Source: Acanthopleura granulata
Taxonomy: Eukaryota; Mollusca; Polyplacophora; Chitonida; Chitonidae
Direction: 5' to 3'
DNA: 64,000 nt
Assembly: GCA_016165875.1 (NCBI GenBank)
Contig: JABBOT010000012.1
Coordinates: 11,597,934 to 11,661,933, forward strand
In this document: positions 1 through 16,899 of the stretch, piece by piece
Layout of the letters: every line of letters begins with the position of its first letter
Position numbering within the stretch: the stretch's first letter is position 1
Program-made: the position numbers and the translations under genes
The notes under the pieces: generated by a model
The model's input: only the letters and a program-made list of their open reading frames with translations
Told to the model about the DNA's origin: nothing
Databases searched by the model: none

Positions 1-2390
1 ACCAGGCAGAGATTGGGTGCGTGCGACCAGATGTTTCCATGTGTTGCACCGAAGATGGAACATTCGTATCGTAATTACCTATATGAACTGCTGCGTGTTG
101 TGGAATATCATTCCAGTTACGGTTCTTATCGGAATCATCCGAGCGCTTGGCTTCGGTTGATGGCGTTCGTAACGGTCTAAACATTGCGAGTATATTAATG
201 TTGACTTCATGGAGTGCCATGGCATTGAAAGCATGTTAGCAAAGGCTTAACGAAATTAATTTCTACACAGTGTCGCGCAAACAGCTGGATTCAGAGAGGA
301 AATTTGTTCAGTTGACCTGTTATAGAGATTGTGCTCGAGTTAATATTTAACCCGGCAATACACCTGGTAACATGAACACAGCATATAGTGGTTGGGTTGA
401 CTTAAGTCAGGTATGGTCTGGTCTCAGGAAGGTATACGGAGAACAAAAAGAGACGAAACACTTGACGTTTGGAAAACCAATAACTCTTCAGTATTGATCA
501 GCGACTTTTGACCGTTGCACGGGCTTGCCGTGTGTTGCTTGACGTACCTGTTGTTAGCCAGCTTAAAATGGCCACCCTCAGCCATTGTTGCGATTTACTC
601 TATTATTCAGTCCACATATGAAATTAGGCTGGCTGCCCGAGGTGTGTATTGTGCTACACTGTGAAGCCTTGTTGACATACGACAACAATTGACACATCCA
701 TATACGCAGGAAAAGCCTTTCCCAGTAAGCGATATAACAAGCATGTGCTTAATGAATTAAGCTCCATTAGTTATCAACTCCCAAGTACCCTGATTGTATG
801 TGTATAGTATACAAAATCATCCAACGCATGTTGTGCACTGTTAATCAAAACTCACCTCTTACATCAGTGTTTTCGGATTTCGCTAGTCGTGTTATTACTC
901 TTGTCCATTTTTGTGTCTAGTACCTACTACACGTACCTTCTAACAAAATAAATTTATTTTTATGTTCTTGGTAAAATGTTTGATGGTAGTATTAGGAAGC
1001 ATAGGCTGAAATAGACGTGGGAACATTTTTTATTGCTGACATCAACACTACTGGTTTGACCTGTAAAACAAAATGTTTACTCGACTGGATACCTGTGTCT
1101 GGAGAATGGAAAAAAAATGGTTTGTATATTGTTTATACAGATTTGTAAATGAAGTTTCACTGTATTTGGTTAGCTTTGTCGAATTTCAAGGAGTGTTGAA
1201 CAGATTACTATTGTCCTGTAAAGCTCTGTACACCATTATATACGGGATGTAGGGGTTTATTTATTTATGTATTTGTTTGGTCTGGACATATAACTAGACT
1301 GTTTCATGTATGTGTCAGAGGACAGGTTTGTGGCTAGAGGAGCGTGGAGTGCCCGGAGTAAGCAGCAGGTCTTCACCGGCTACATTGCCACAGAAGACTT
1401 GTCTAGAGCTAGATTAGAACACGAGACCTCACAAAATAAGGGTACAGTGCCTGAAGAGCAAGGAGCCCTGCTGTGGGGATGAGGTCTGTTCTGCTTATTA
1501 TCTATCCTAATTTCGTGCTCTATAGCTTTAACGTTATTTTGGAAATTGCATGCATGGTCTTGCCATTATTGACCATGGAGGCCCTTTTGGTTGACGGCTG
1601 ATATACATCTATATATGTGTATATGTCTGTTTCGACGTCTAGATTTATAGCATTTGAAAGGTAGACTCTGACGGGCTACACAACGTGGTCCAAATCGCAG
1701 TAAAAATGCATTGTTTCCTGCTGTGACGCTGCAGTGCTTGTGTACTACCTATGTGTTTTTTGGGCCCAGATAAACCTAAATGTGTGGCGTGGTACGGGAA
1801 AGAATAAAGGAGCACACAGTTTTGGACCCTTTCGTTAAAGGCGAAAAGGAGCTATACGAGTTCCCCACTTTTTGCACTGGAGTGTCTCTCACGTTGTCGA
1901 ATGGATAGACGAACAGTAAGTTTTGCGGATTTATCGGATATGAAGTGATACGCTCACAACGACCTACATCAAACACCGAGTGAACTTTTTTCTTCTGAAT
2001 TACACAAATGTCCTAATCAAGGCTTCACAGCGTGTCGCCTCCGTTCCAAATTTCTGAAAGTTAGCCTGAAATGTCAGTGATAAGACGTGTAGAAAATTTG
2101 AAGTATGTATTTAATCTTGAGCTTGACTCGAGAAAAAAGGCTGTAAAAACATGGCACAATTTTAACATTATCGTTGTGGTTATGAGAACAGTGGCGATAA
2201 AAATGTCCCTGAGATACATCAAAATCTTATTAAAACACTTTAAATTAAGTCTAATGACGTGGAATAAGAACTCTCAATCACAAGAAGTGATTGAGAGTTT
2301 GTCAAGCTAATTGTATTAAGAAAAGTCATTTTACTAGTTTGAGCCTGAACCTGATTTTCCCCCTTGATGTTTTGATGTGTGATTTGATAT
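1..2390. other. Gene-poor flank
   Basis: I see no supported gene here. A minus-strand open stretch at 1776-1976 could hold a 3' exon of the Ser/Arg-rich gene to the right, but the AG before it has no clear pyrimidine tract and enters the open frame in the wrong phase for the preceding exon. A short motif around 1404-1432 (agctagattagaacac) recurs in similar form near 4811-4838 and may be a fragment of a tRNA-like dispersed repeat. Confidence 0.4.
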
Positions 2391-2510
2391 TTAGTTGTCA
2401 TGCTGCCTTGTTTTAGTTTTGCTGACGACTATTTCTCGAAGGTCTTTACTACTGTTTTGTGTTTTCTGTGTACAATAAACCCTACAACCCACCAAAAGTG
2501 AAAAACTCAC

Positions 2511-5342
2511 CTCAAAGCCCGGTTCTACATCTGGGATTTTGGGGTATACTGTATTGTGGTAATTGGAAACTAACTTCCTGGACTGAGGTTTGAAGCCAGA
2601 AAATGATTCCCTGCGCCGCCTAGTGGAGCGACTCCGCCTAGCGGAAAAGGTGGGTGATGAGAATTCGGGTTCGTCCCACTCCTCGGCCGAACTGCGTTCT
2701 CTGCTGGGTGTGCGGGACGACCCAGGGGAATACCAGGAGCTTCTCATGGAGCCCCTCGACCTGGGAGACGGGCTTCTTCGCCGAGTAGCCCAAAATCTTC
2801 CAAAGGGCACTTCTAGACTGCTGTGGTGGTGAATCAGCGCGGAGTCAGGTGTACTATGGCGACTCCGGGAACTGCTCCTCGTGCTGGAAACAGAAGATCC
2901 CCGTGATCGCCGTGTAGGACTGCTGTGCCGACTGCTGAATTCTGAACTCGGAGCGTAATGCAACGGCGAAGAGTGACGACTGCTCCTCCAGCTGTGCTGG
3001 CGTTGAAAAACTGAGATGATTGCGGAGGTGTGCCGATTTCCCGTCGGAGAAGAATGAGGACTTCTTAGTGGGGAAGTACTACGACTTGTCACATGAGAAT
3101 TCGGATGACTTATCAACGGAGATGTACGACTGATTCTTAAAGGGGAAGTATAATGGCTTCTCGTTGGGGATCTATGGGGACTTCCTCTCGAAACTGTAGC
3201 GTGGCTTTTCGTAGAGGAAGCATGACAACTTCTACTAGGGGAGGACTGTTGACTTCTTACAGAAGTGTTGCGAATTTTCATTGAAGAATGGTGAGGGTCT
3301 CTCCGCGGAGAGCCATGTCGAGATCTTGTAGGAAAATCTTGAGGGACTTTATTTTGATGGCTTTTCACAGGAGCACTTCGAGTACCTTTCTTTTGTGAAC
3401 AACAAGTCATGTTTGTGAACTCCTGGTTCCTTTCACCTTCTGAGCTACTGGAGACTCCCCAGGTTTCTCGGCGAATGTGGTATCTTTCCGGATAGTTCGC
3501 AAATCCCTTAGTTTGATCCTCGAATATAGTTTCCTCTGTGCTTAGTGAAAGAGTGTGGTTACGTTTTAAAAATTCAGTCAGGGAATAAATTTTTCTCCCT
3601 CGAGATCCTGACCGCTGATGAACTGAAGGTGTATTGTCCGCATTATCTTCCAGCTGTGTGGCTTTGTCGTCTTCGTCTTTCAAAATGTCCGTTTGAGTTT
3701 CACTTACTTCAATAACCTCGGAGATTTGACCGACTTTGTCGATTCGAATTGCTGGGCTGGAGAATCGTTTCTTGTGCCTTGCAGAAGGCAGTGTAAATGT
3801 AGATGGCGTTGAAGACTTTTGTTCATTCCAAGCCTGGGCAATCGTCTTTGTCTCTGGTCTCCGGAAAGATTCTGAGTCTTGAGAATCTGACGTAGAAAAG
3901 ACGCCATGTTTGCGTGCTTGAGTGTGACCCGAGGTGTCATCTGCTCTTGACAAAACGTCACTGGGAATACATCCCACCGTCTGACTTCGAAGGAGAATAT
4001 TTGATCTCTGTTTCACCGGAACCTCCGTGGTTGTTTTGCAGCACGTAACCCTCTGTTTACGACGCCGGTATGCTCTGCCCTTTCGCCTGAGCCATTTAGC
4101 TAGCGTCAGTGGAACAGACAAAACGTGTGACATATTTGAAGTTAATCGCTCACGGCCCACTATGGAAGGTAATTCAACTACCTGCTGTACTGGAAAGGCC
4201 GTTAAGAATCTTTATGACCATGTCTTCAATGATTCCCTGGGGTAGCAACAGAACTGACATCTATTTGGCTAGACAACACTAAACTGTTGTGGAAACGCCT
4301 ATCAAGTTTCATTGCATCGGGTTCTTCTTGTTCAAGAAGATTCTTAACGGCCTTTCCACTCGCCTCTTTATTATTCATATGTGGAAAAAGACCGCCTTAT
4401 AAGCGATGCGCCACTGATACTCATCAAAGTATTCTTCTTTGGAAGCGAAACTATTTGTCATACATACATACTCAGCTTAGCTCACGGCTTGAATTATATC
4501 GTCTTACGTGTGTTTTCAATGTCACAACCAGAGAAACTGAATGTCTCTTCATGAAACCTGAACCTGTATTTCAAAACACGCAAGCAGGCTTAGCTTAGTC
4601 TTGGTCTTATGTGTAATCGATCTCTGTGTAACAGAGATGTTCATAAGAAGGGTTAGTAATGTATTAATGAATCTGAATATTCAGTAAGGTAACAAAGACA
4701 AACTGGGTTGAGTGGCGTTTCACGCGGATCTCATGAGGAAGCCCGACAGAGCCCAAAGGGAACAATAGCACTTAACCAACTATCTGACAAACTTACTGAC
4801 ATAACTGTGGAACTGGCGAGAGCTGGATTAGAACATGTGACCTCAATGGTAAAGGCATAGTGCATTTCTCGCAGACATCATTATACGTTTGGCCAATAAT
4901 AGCAAAACCCTATATATGAGATATAAATATGTGTACCCCGTATTTCATGTATACACCTTAAAGCAGAATATTTGATTTTCAAATTTTCGTAGGCAGGTAG
5001 AATTTTGTTGTCATGTTAATACACTGCAGTTACCTTCACAGCACCGCTTTTAAGCTGTTCCCTTTTCCATTCACTTATTATTTCAACTTTGGACTTTTCC
5101 CGAGGCACTGGCTTGGAGATATGCTCATACAGTTTCAGTTGTTTCGTGAAGTCTTCATATGACAGTCCGTCATTTGAGCCTCCTAAAAATCGGCCTTCCA
5201 GTCTTTTCAACAAAGGGGAGCTAACTTTGCCTCGTTGGGTTCCTGGGGCATATATATGTGTTGGCACACGTGTTTTGAAGAAGGAAGGTTGTCTCTCTGG
5301 CTGAGGCAGTAGGCTCGTAAGATCCGGTACCTTTAACTCCAT
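2511..5342 (-). CDS. Unrecognised Ser/Arg/His-rich protein, 5' two exons (3' end not resolved)
   Basis: Exon 1 is complement(5034-5342), 103 codons, starting MELKVPDL at an ATG in good context (caacATGG) and ending in AAG before GTAACT. Exon 2 is complement(2511-4184), 558 codons, entered after tacag in phase 0 and ending GGC TTT GAG before GTGAGT. The joined frame is open for 661 residues. The first 100 residues look like a compact conserved segment. Exon 2 begins with a very basic patch (KWLRRKGRAYRRRKQR). Its middle (about residues 370-590 of the joined protein) is a long low-complexity run of SP, RS, SS and H-containing units such as SPHRSPTRSHYTSP. This resembles RS-domain or disordered cytoskeletal/nuclear proteins in composition only; no catalytic domain is visible. 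Since exon 2 ends in a good donor, at least one further exon lies below position 2511. Function unknown. Confidence 0.65.
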
Positions 5343-8185
5343 GTTGTAACAATGATGGGTCTGCTATTCTTGGTCAAACCTCACTCTCCATATAATCCAT
5401 GATATTCGACTGCTCTTTAAAACATTGAATTTACACTGGCTTAACCATGTCATTTCTTGTCAAAATGACACACATTCCGCCTTTATCGCTTTTAGATCAC
5501 GCAACCCATTTGCCGATTTAGAAGGAATGTGTTGGCGCTCAGCAACATGTATGTCTCGGTCTCAGTTTTATCACTGTATGGCGGGCATTTGGCTTAATAT
5601 TGCAACATATGGTCTCGCACAAAGATTGTTTCTGGTTACCTTGTTGCGGTTGCTTAGCTGATCAACTATCCAGCGACCAGGGTTGACTATCAGGGTTGGC
5701 GGATCATAGGGACCAGACCATTCCTCTTCATATGGGCGAAGAGCTGTTGATATGTTCAGACGACTGCTTGGACACTGGGTGTGTTGCTTATTAATGGAAA
5801 CACAAGATAGTAACCACTCTGAGGTGGCCTACCTAGTCTTAAAACTGCACCATTCAAGCTGTGCAGGGTATTGGTAAACCTCAACTTGCACAGATAACAG
5901 GCGATCTCCATATGTGCAGGACTATACAGCTGTCACCAACAAAGGCGACTTTCTAAACGGCAGACAAAATTGTTTTACATGCATCACTGAACACATGCGA
6001 ACTCGCTTTGATCGCTCACAGCATTTGTCGAAAGAAGAAAACAACACGCTAAACACTTAAACTACACTATAACTTTCGCCAACCGACAGTCAAGTAAAAA
6101 AATCCATGATTATTTTTTACAAGGCAGGTTATTGGCACGGACTTATCGGTAGGGGGAAATTTAATATCCCCCTTCTATCACTCAACGACAGTGACGTTTT
6201 CAGTTTAATACAAACCTTACTCGCCATATCAGTTAATAGTGGACTTATCCATATACACTGACTAACGTACATGACACGAGGGTGAGTGTACAATAATATT
6301 GCTTAAGTCAAGTGTATAATCTATTCACTGGGGCAATGGGAACGGGGAAAATTGTGTCATTCCAAATTCTACGGAAGCTTAAATCGACCGTAATAAGAGG
6401 AAAGGGTGATCTTAGTGCATAACATAAGTAGGTTGGATAAGCATTCCTTACCGTGGTCTGGTCGGTAATGCGTCACGGCATTGCCCCTCATACAAAATGG
6501 CCTAAATCAAGTTCGATACTTATTCCACAAAGGCTGATGTTTAGACTGCTTTGATAACACCTGTTTGAACAAGGCGTTCAGTGGTTAACACAACGCCTAT
6601 ACAGTTGATCACTGTAGGCTGAGAAACTATAAATCATAAGGGAGTCAACATCTACATACATATTAAGGTATTAAAAACCGAAGGTCCTCCATGTAGTTTA
6701 ATAGCTAATGATTTATTGCTTTGTAGTGAAGGTAAAAAACACAACAAAAAATGATGCATGGTGACAATGCAATAGACCACACTACTCTTAACATATATAA
6801 GTTTGAACTGTGCCGTGTATGTTTTGGTGTCCCTATACTTAACAGTGGGCGTGCTATGTAGTCCTTGCTATACGCAATGAGGATTCAAATTATAGGTCTG
6901 TGCCTATAATTTACTTCTCGTCAATAAGATTATAAACAGTTCCTTTCAAAAAGCAAATGTGTAGGGTTTCGAGTTATGTGTAGTTGTACTGGTACATACT
7001 TTTGAGCATATATTAAGGGTAGGTCCACAAAATATGCATGTAATACAATACATCTGTTCGAAGTTGTGACGATTAAAGTGTACCTGTAACACACACCTTG
7101 TGTGTTTTTGTACACAGTTTCATATATAGGCGTGTGCATCTTCAAATGGGAAATAACGTGTGTCAGTGAAAATCTAGACCAAAGACGTTTAAAAATCTAA
7201 GTGTTCTTTCACCCAATTCTACTTAAAACATGGTGAATGGGGGCTTGTAGGATGTTACTTTTGAAACACTTACACAGACATTTAAAGTGAAACCCTACTG
7301 AGGTAAATTTACAAGAGGTCGGATTTCACGGTTAACAATCGATCCACTATCATCGCTGCTCTGGTTTTATTCTCTATGCTGTAGTCATTTATACTGTATG
7401 CGCATTTACCGGGATGCGCTTTTAGATAATAACCTGTGCAAAACAACCATCCATCTAGTCTAAAGGTCTCAAATGTGTTTAAATGATGGTCTCAAAATAA
7501 TAAATTTCATTGAAAAAAAAAGAAAAAAATCCAGAACTTCTCGTAAGATTTGAATTTAGTTAGAGGATAAGTAAATTAATTCACTTAGCACTGATACGTG
7601 TAAATAATGTGTGAGTGGACGTAAAATATTAGATGGAGACCTTTTCCAAGAAAGAGCCAAGTAACAATACGCGTGGTGTTTTTTATCTTTTATTTTTTTA
7701 AAACATGGGTTACTTTAAAAATTGTTGTTTCCAACGTTTTTATAATCAGCTGTGTCCTTGTAAATGCCACACAGTTTGCATTTAGCGTCGTTGGGTTACC
7801 TGGCGTTCTCAACTGGCTTGCTTTCCGACAACTCAACCACAGCTGGGGTACGCTCCCTAGGTGTGAAAACATTAACCAGGGCTGAACTGGCTGTTATTCT
7901 CCCAAAGTCTGCACACACAAAGTTCGCTACTACAGCGCTATTAGCACCAAATTAAGTGTCTCTAAAGCTAGGAGTAATAAGGTAAACCCAAAGAGATAAC
8001 TATGCTTGGAATTGGTCACAATAGATATTACCTCTTTATTGTTCCTTAGATGACACATAGTTAGAATTGCATAATGAAATACATTAGTAGAGAACACCCC
8101 AACCCCACACATGAATGAATGGTAATTAGTGCCAAAATGGATTTTTGTATAGTCTTGTTATATGTTCGAAGAAAACTTCCAATCT
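5343..8185. other. Intergenic stretch without a supported gene
   Basis: Only short, unconvincing open frames on both strands, AT-rich and without paired splice signals. The first few hundred bases would include the promoter of the minus-strand Ser/Arg-rich gene, but no TATA box could be singled out. Confidence 0.4.
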
Positions 8186-8189
8186 ATGT

Positions 8190-8325
8190 GTCCATTTTTT
8201 TTTATTCCATTGATGTTTTACGCTCTGCTCAAGAATACTTCACTTATATGACGATTTCCAGCATTACGGTGGGAGGAAACCATCCGCAGTTTCGGGGTAG
8301 GCTGGAAAAAAAGGAGTAATTGACG
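8190..8325 (-). repeat. Truncated SINE (3' part)
   Basis: On the plus strand this reads T-rich tail, gatgttttacgctctgctc, aagaatacttcacttatatgac, agcattacggtgggaggaaacc. It is the reverse complement of the 3' half of the SINE found at 58150-58380. The tRNA-like head is missing. Confidence 0.75.
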
Positions 8326-8968
8326 ATATACTGGGATCAATGGCCATGTAAGCTCAATTACAATTGATAGAGAATTGCTTTAGAGGTAGCATGCGCGACA
8401 GATGTTACACGCGAGGCTCAACTGCAATGGAGATCCGCCCCTCCCTCCCTCACCCATTGTGACAATATAGGCAGTATTGCACTCATGCGCCCATTTGTCA
8501 TTCACAAGAATGCCGTGAAAATATGTACGTCAATGCATGGTACAGTTCGTCAGTCACTTGCCAACAACCCCTGGTTTATAAAGGATGTTCCAGTTTCAGC
8601 CACCCATAAACTTACTTACCATAAACTTTGAGTGTCACGTTAAACAATAAGGCCAACTCTCATAAAAAGTCGTAAGTTATATTTCTCGTGACTGGCTTCC
8701 AAAGAGTGTTGTACAGGTTTTAGCGCCATATACGATGTGATTTACGCCCAAATTTACGAAAAATCGATTTACCACGTTTTGTGAACTTGGGCACAATACC
8801 AGAGGAACTGGGGAGGGACAGTTTTCGCCGTACATATTCGCTGTGTGCTGCGACGGCACAAATTCGCGGCGATTTAGCGAATTTGCAGGTAGGTCATAAT
8901 ACCGTCGACATCCTGACGTGTTAATCTCGTTAAAATAAGAAAAGCATCGAATGAATACAATGGTCTAT

Positions 8969-8974
8969 TTTATT
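8969..8974 (-). terminator. Poly(A) signal candidate for ARL-A
   Basis: TTTATT on the plus strand gives AATAAA on the minus strand about 185 bases past the ARL-A stop codon. It is one of several AT-rich hexamers in the area. Confidence 0.35.
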
Positions 8975-9156
8975 AAAAAAGGCAAACCACAAATTGTATG
9001 AAATGCCGTGTATTTTCCATTGTTATTATTTAAAAAGCATACATGGTTTGTATTTGAAAATTGTGTAAACATAGTTATTTTTTCAATATATCCTTGATTA
9101 TATAGCACTCAGTAATTCTGAAAGGTTGGAAATTCTCAACGAAATTCCACCAGTGT

Positions 9157-10963
<1,807 letters not shown>

Positions 10964-11035
10964 GCTGATGTCAATAGCTATAGGCAATATTTCAAAAGAC
11001 AGAGGCAATATTCGTCTTTTTCATTTAGGAGGCTT

Positions 11036-11092
11036 TCTTATATATAGGTCTACAGGCTTATAAGCGGTATCCCGTCGAGAGGTCATGTGACC
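11036..11092 (-). promoter_or_regulatory. ARL-A promoter: TATA-like box and E-box/M-box
   Basis: On the minus strand, tatataag lies at about 11036-11044, some 75 bases upstream of the ARL-A ATG. About 35 bases farther up is ggtcacatgacc (11081-11092), a perfect 12-bp palindrome containing CACATG. ARL-B carries a related tcacgtgac next to its own TATA-like box. Confidence 0.5.
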
Positions 11093-11229
11093 AATTTGGC
11101 AGTGGACGATTAAATGGATAAACCCCGGTGAGACATGCGGGCAAGTCGCAAACAAATGTGCTTTCTTAGATGCAAGACTTGTATTACGTGAATAAATTAA
11201 ATCACACGGCTGTTTCAGTTTCATTTCAG

Positions 11230-14100
11230 GGGTGTTTTTTTTTAAATTCCCTTGACCATGTCTGAAACAGATTACCCGTGTCCTTTAACACAGGTAACTA
11301 ATAGTATCAGATGTGCACTTGAGTATCTATATCTTTTAAATTGTGCATTGTTGATAAATTAAAGTTAAGAACAAAACAGGAAATGTTGAGTATAAAGGAA
11401 CAGTGTCAAGCCGCCATGCTCTCAATCCGACATAAAGTCACAGTTATTCGGCTCAAAATATTGGGTCACCACGATATAACTGAAATATGAGCAACGTGAC
11501 ATGAAACCAGAATCATTTATTCAAAACCAGAGACATGTAATCTGACGTTGAGGAAATTTTGTTTATGAATAACAATTTTCATTTCACTTACTAATTGCAA
11601 CCACCACTGCTAATACACTTGGCTGAGTTCTTGTAAAATAACAAAAACTAACGTTATAGCTAAAGAGGGGCGCACATGCGAAATTTTATGCCGGAAATTA
11701 GTTAAATTTTGATACAGCAGTTTCACCAAATCACATTAACTTCTCTGGATTCTTTTAGTTCTTGTACACATAAATTTAATGATAAAGATTATTAAACAAA
11801 TATTTCCCTGCTTGTCATATTGATGACATTCAACATGGCTATCAATGACTTCTTATTAAGTCCTCCTTAATAACCTGTAAACCCCCGTTTGACTTCAAAA
11901 TGGGTATGAAGGAGGATTAAAAGGTAAGTAGTTGGGTTAAGTAGTCAGTTAACGTTGATTGTCATTAGGGCATGGCTGGTGGGTGGCTTCATAGCGGGAA
12001 AGTCGCTAGGTGTGACGGTTCTCTGCTGGATGGTGCGAGAACTCTAATACATGATGGGCTATACCACAGAGCATTACACACATACCTACCTGCATGTTAG
12101 ACAGACTGGCCCGACCCCACGGGCACTAATCAGACTACAGACAGACCCACAGGTGTGAAATTGCCGTAGGATTTTACCGATTAGCGACTAGCGATTATAA
12201 GGCCAAATAAAGACTCGACCGAGTCAGAAAATCATAGTTATGACTGAACCAGCGTGAGTTGGAAAAGTCATCCATTATAATATTTGACATTCGAAACTGG
12301 ATGGTTAATTTTAATCCAGATTATAACCTGATTACACCTTGTATTAAATGGATACCTTTTAGTTATTGCAATTTATTACAAATAAGCCTGTACATGATGA
12401 TTTGCAAGTGCATGCACTCAAAAGCTGTTTCACGACAGTGTTTCTGAATACCACACTACAATAAATTAGACACGGGCCGTACAATTAGAGAAATGGTAAT
12501 CATCACTGAAAATAATCGTGTATGATAGAGAGGCATCAACATCACTTACCTTCTCATATCAATAACGATATTAATCTTAGGCGAATAACAACGTGTCTGG
12601 TATTCATTCTATAATTAGAATTCTGCCATTTTAATAGACATCAATAGAATTCTGCTGTATTACACATCCATAAACGAAAATCTGCTAAATATAGTTTAAA
12701 GAAAATCTGATATTCTGATGTAAACAAAAATATGTTATGCTGGCTTGTTTCATAAAATGCATGTATATCTATATATTGCACGAAGCGGAGAGAAAGACAC
12801 GAAAGGTTATTTTGAAGCGTATAAACATTATGATTATTCAAATGGTGTGATTGAAAAAATGAGCTAAATTTGTTTTGCAACTGTGTGGTAGAATTATTTA
12901 AAAAATAAATAATTGAAATTTATGCAAAAATGCAAATTTCCGCCGTAGTGAAACTAATCTGTGAGGCATCTACCCTATTTTGTTACACACGTAATATGAC
13001 TAGTATTGTAAAAGAGCAACTAGATTAAATCGTGGGAAAATTTAACTGATTTTCCCTTTCTAGACAGGTTGTATTAACACTTGTTTGTTTTCATAAGATA
13101 AGGTGTAGAGAAATAAACAGGTCTGGTTTTACAAGAAGGGATTAGGCCTGGTATTTGATCCCATGGGTAACTGTGGTGATAGCGACTTACTCTTACTGGG
13201 TGGTAAATCAAACAACACCTTCTTCACCTGAGCCGTCTTACAAACAAAAACTAAATAAGTGATAAACAACAAACAACGGGGTTATGGGTGCGTGCAGGAA
13301 GGAGGGGATTTCGGGGGTTAACACCTTCTTGTCTTTCAGGAGACAGTGCGGCCTGACTTTTTACGATGGAGTTTCTTAGCAAGGAAACAAGGTTAGCACA
13401 AAAAATTGAAAATATAATAAAGGGGATATCATGTAAACCCTGGTTGCATCAGTCGAAAGTAATCTCTGAACAGGAAAATTTTAGTTCTTTGCAATGGATG
13501 CGACTGACTTGTAGCACATGGGTGACACCAAGCCAGAGTGTTTAAATGCATCTATAACGAGATTAAACTGATGAACAGACAGTTGAAATATGAATTCATT
13601 TATTTATCTGGCTTGTGATTTAGGCCGTATCCAAGTCTGTCGTTAGATTTGTCAGTGAAAGACTGCATGTATAAGGACCCCGAACTTATAAACGTAATTA
13701 ATATTCTGGAATTCCATCCCGTTTGAAATTCCTGTTATATGCCCGAGAACATGATCTTCCCCCACAAAACGTAATATTATGGGTCAATGTTATATCTGCG
13801 TGGCTGTCTTCGGGTCATCCCACACGTATTCGCCGAGAACTAATGTAAGAAACATTTGTAAAATCTGAAAATTTGTGGCAAATTGCACTCTGATTGTTTT
13901 CACATTTGCTGGGAAGGTGCATGTAATCGAGTTTTACGTCATCGGGAAGTGACCGGTTAAAAACATGATGTTATACTCTGCGACCATCACGCCTTGTTGA
14001 AAACCGGAGTCAGCCGGTTGAATATTCCAAGGTTGAGACGGCCTAACTGGTGATATCTTAAAACAACGTCTCCCCCCGGTAAGCACCACGGTCTATTCTC
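11230..14100. other. Spacer between the divergent ARL genes
   Basis: No gene supported. The sequence is AT-rich with short frames only. It holds the shared upstream region of the two ARF/ARL genes, about 3.3 kb from ATG to ATG. Confidence 0.45.
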
Positions 14101-14114
14101 GCGGGCTAATCCTA

Positions 14115-14136
14115 TCACGTGACGAACAATATAAAG
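14115..14136 (+). promoter_or_regulatory. ARL-B promoter: CACGTG box and TATA-like box
   Basis: tcacgtgac (14115-14123) is followed within a few bases by aatataaag (14128-14136), about 100 bases upstream of the ARL-B ATG. The E-box is the core recognised by bHLH-zip factors such as the MiT/TFE and USF groups. Confidence 0.5.
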
Positions 14137-14233
14137 CCAACTAGCCAACATTAGTTTCCATTAAAATCGTATTTTATACTTGAGAGGTAACTTCAGGTTA
14201 TACACTTAAGGTTATACAGCAACGGAATTTACC

Positions 14234-16758
<2,525 letters not shown>

Positions 16759-16879
16759 ACTGAAGAGGGATGGCAAAAAGAGTGCTTCACTCACCAGTGC
16801 TATAATATAATCCTTTTTGAGATGAGGGGTGGAATATTTATGTTAACCCTATTGTTATTAGCTTTGGTTGCTATATAGT

Positions 16880-16885
16880 AATAAA
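16880..16885 (+). terminator. Poly(A) signal for ARL-B
   Basis: AATAAA 122 bases after the ARL-B stop codon. Confidence 0.55.
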
Positions 16886-16899
16886 ACATATTAGACCTT

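Noticed and set aside
1776..1976. Possible 3' exon of the Ser/Arg-rich gene
   Set aside because: The nearest AG is not preceded by a pyrimidine tract and gives the wrong phase for the open frame; in the correct phase it stops after 10 codons.
3704..3961. Second minus-strand frame within the Ser/Arg-rich exon
   Set aside because: It overlaps the long frame that is supported by matched splice phases.
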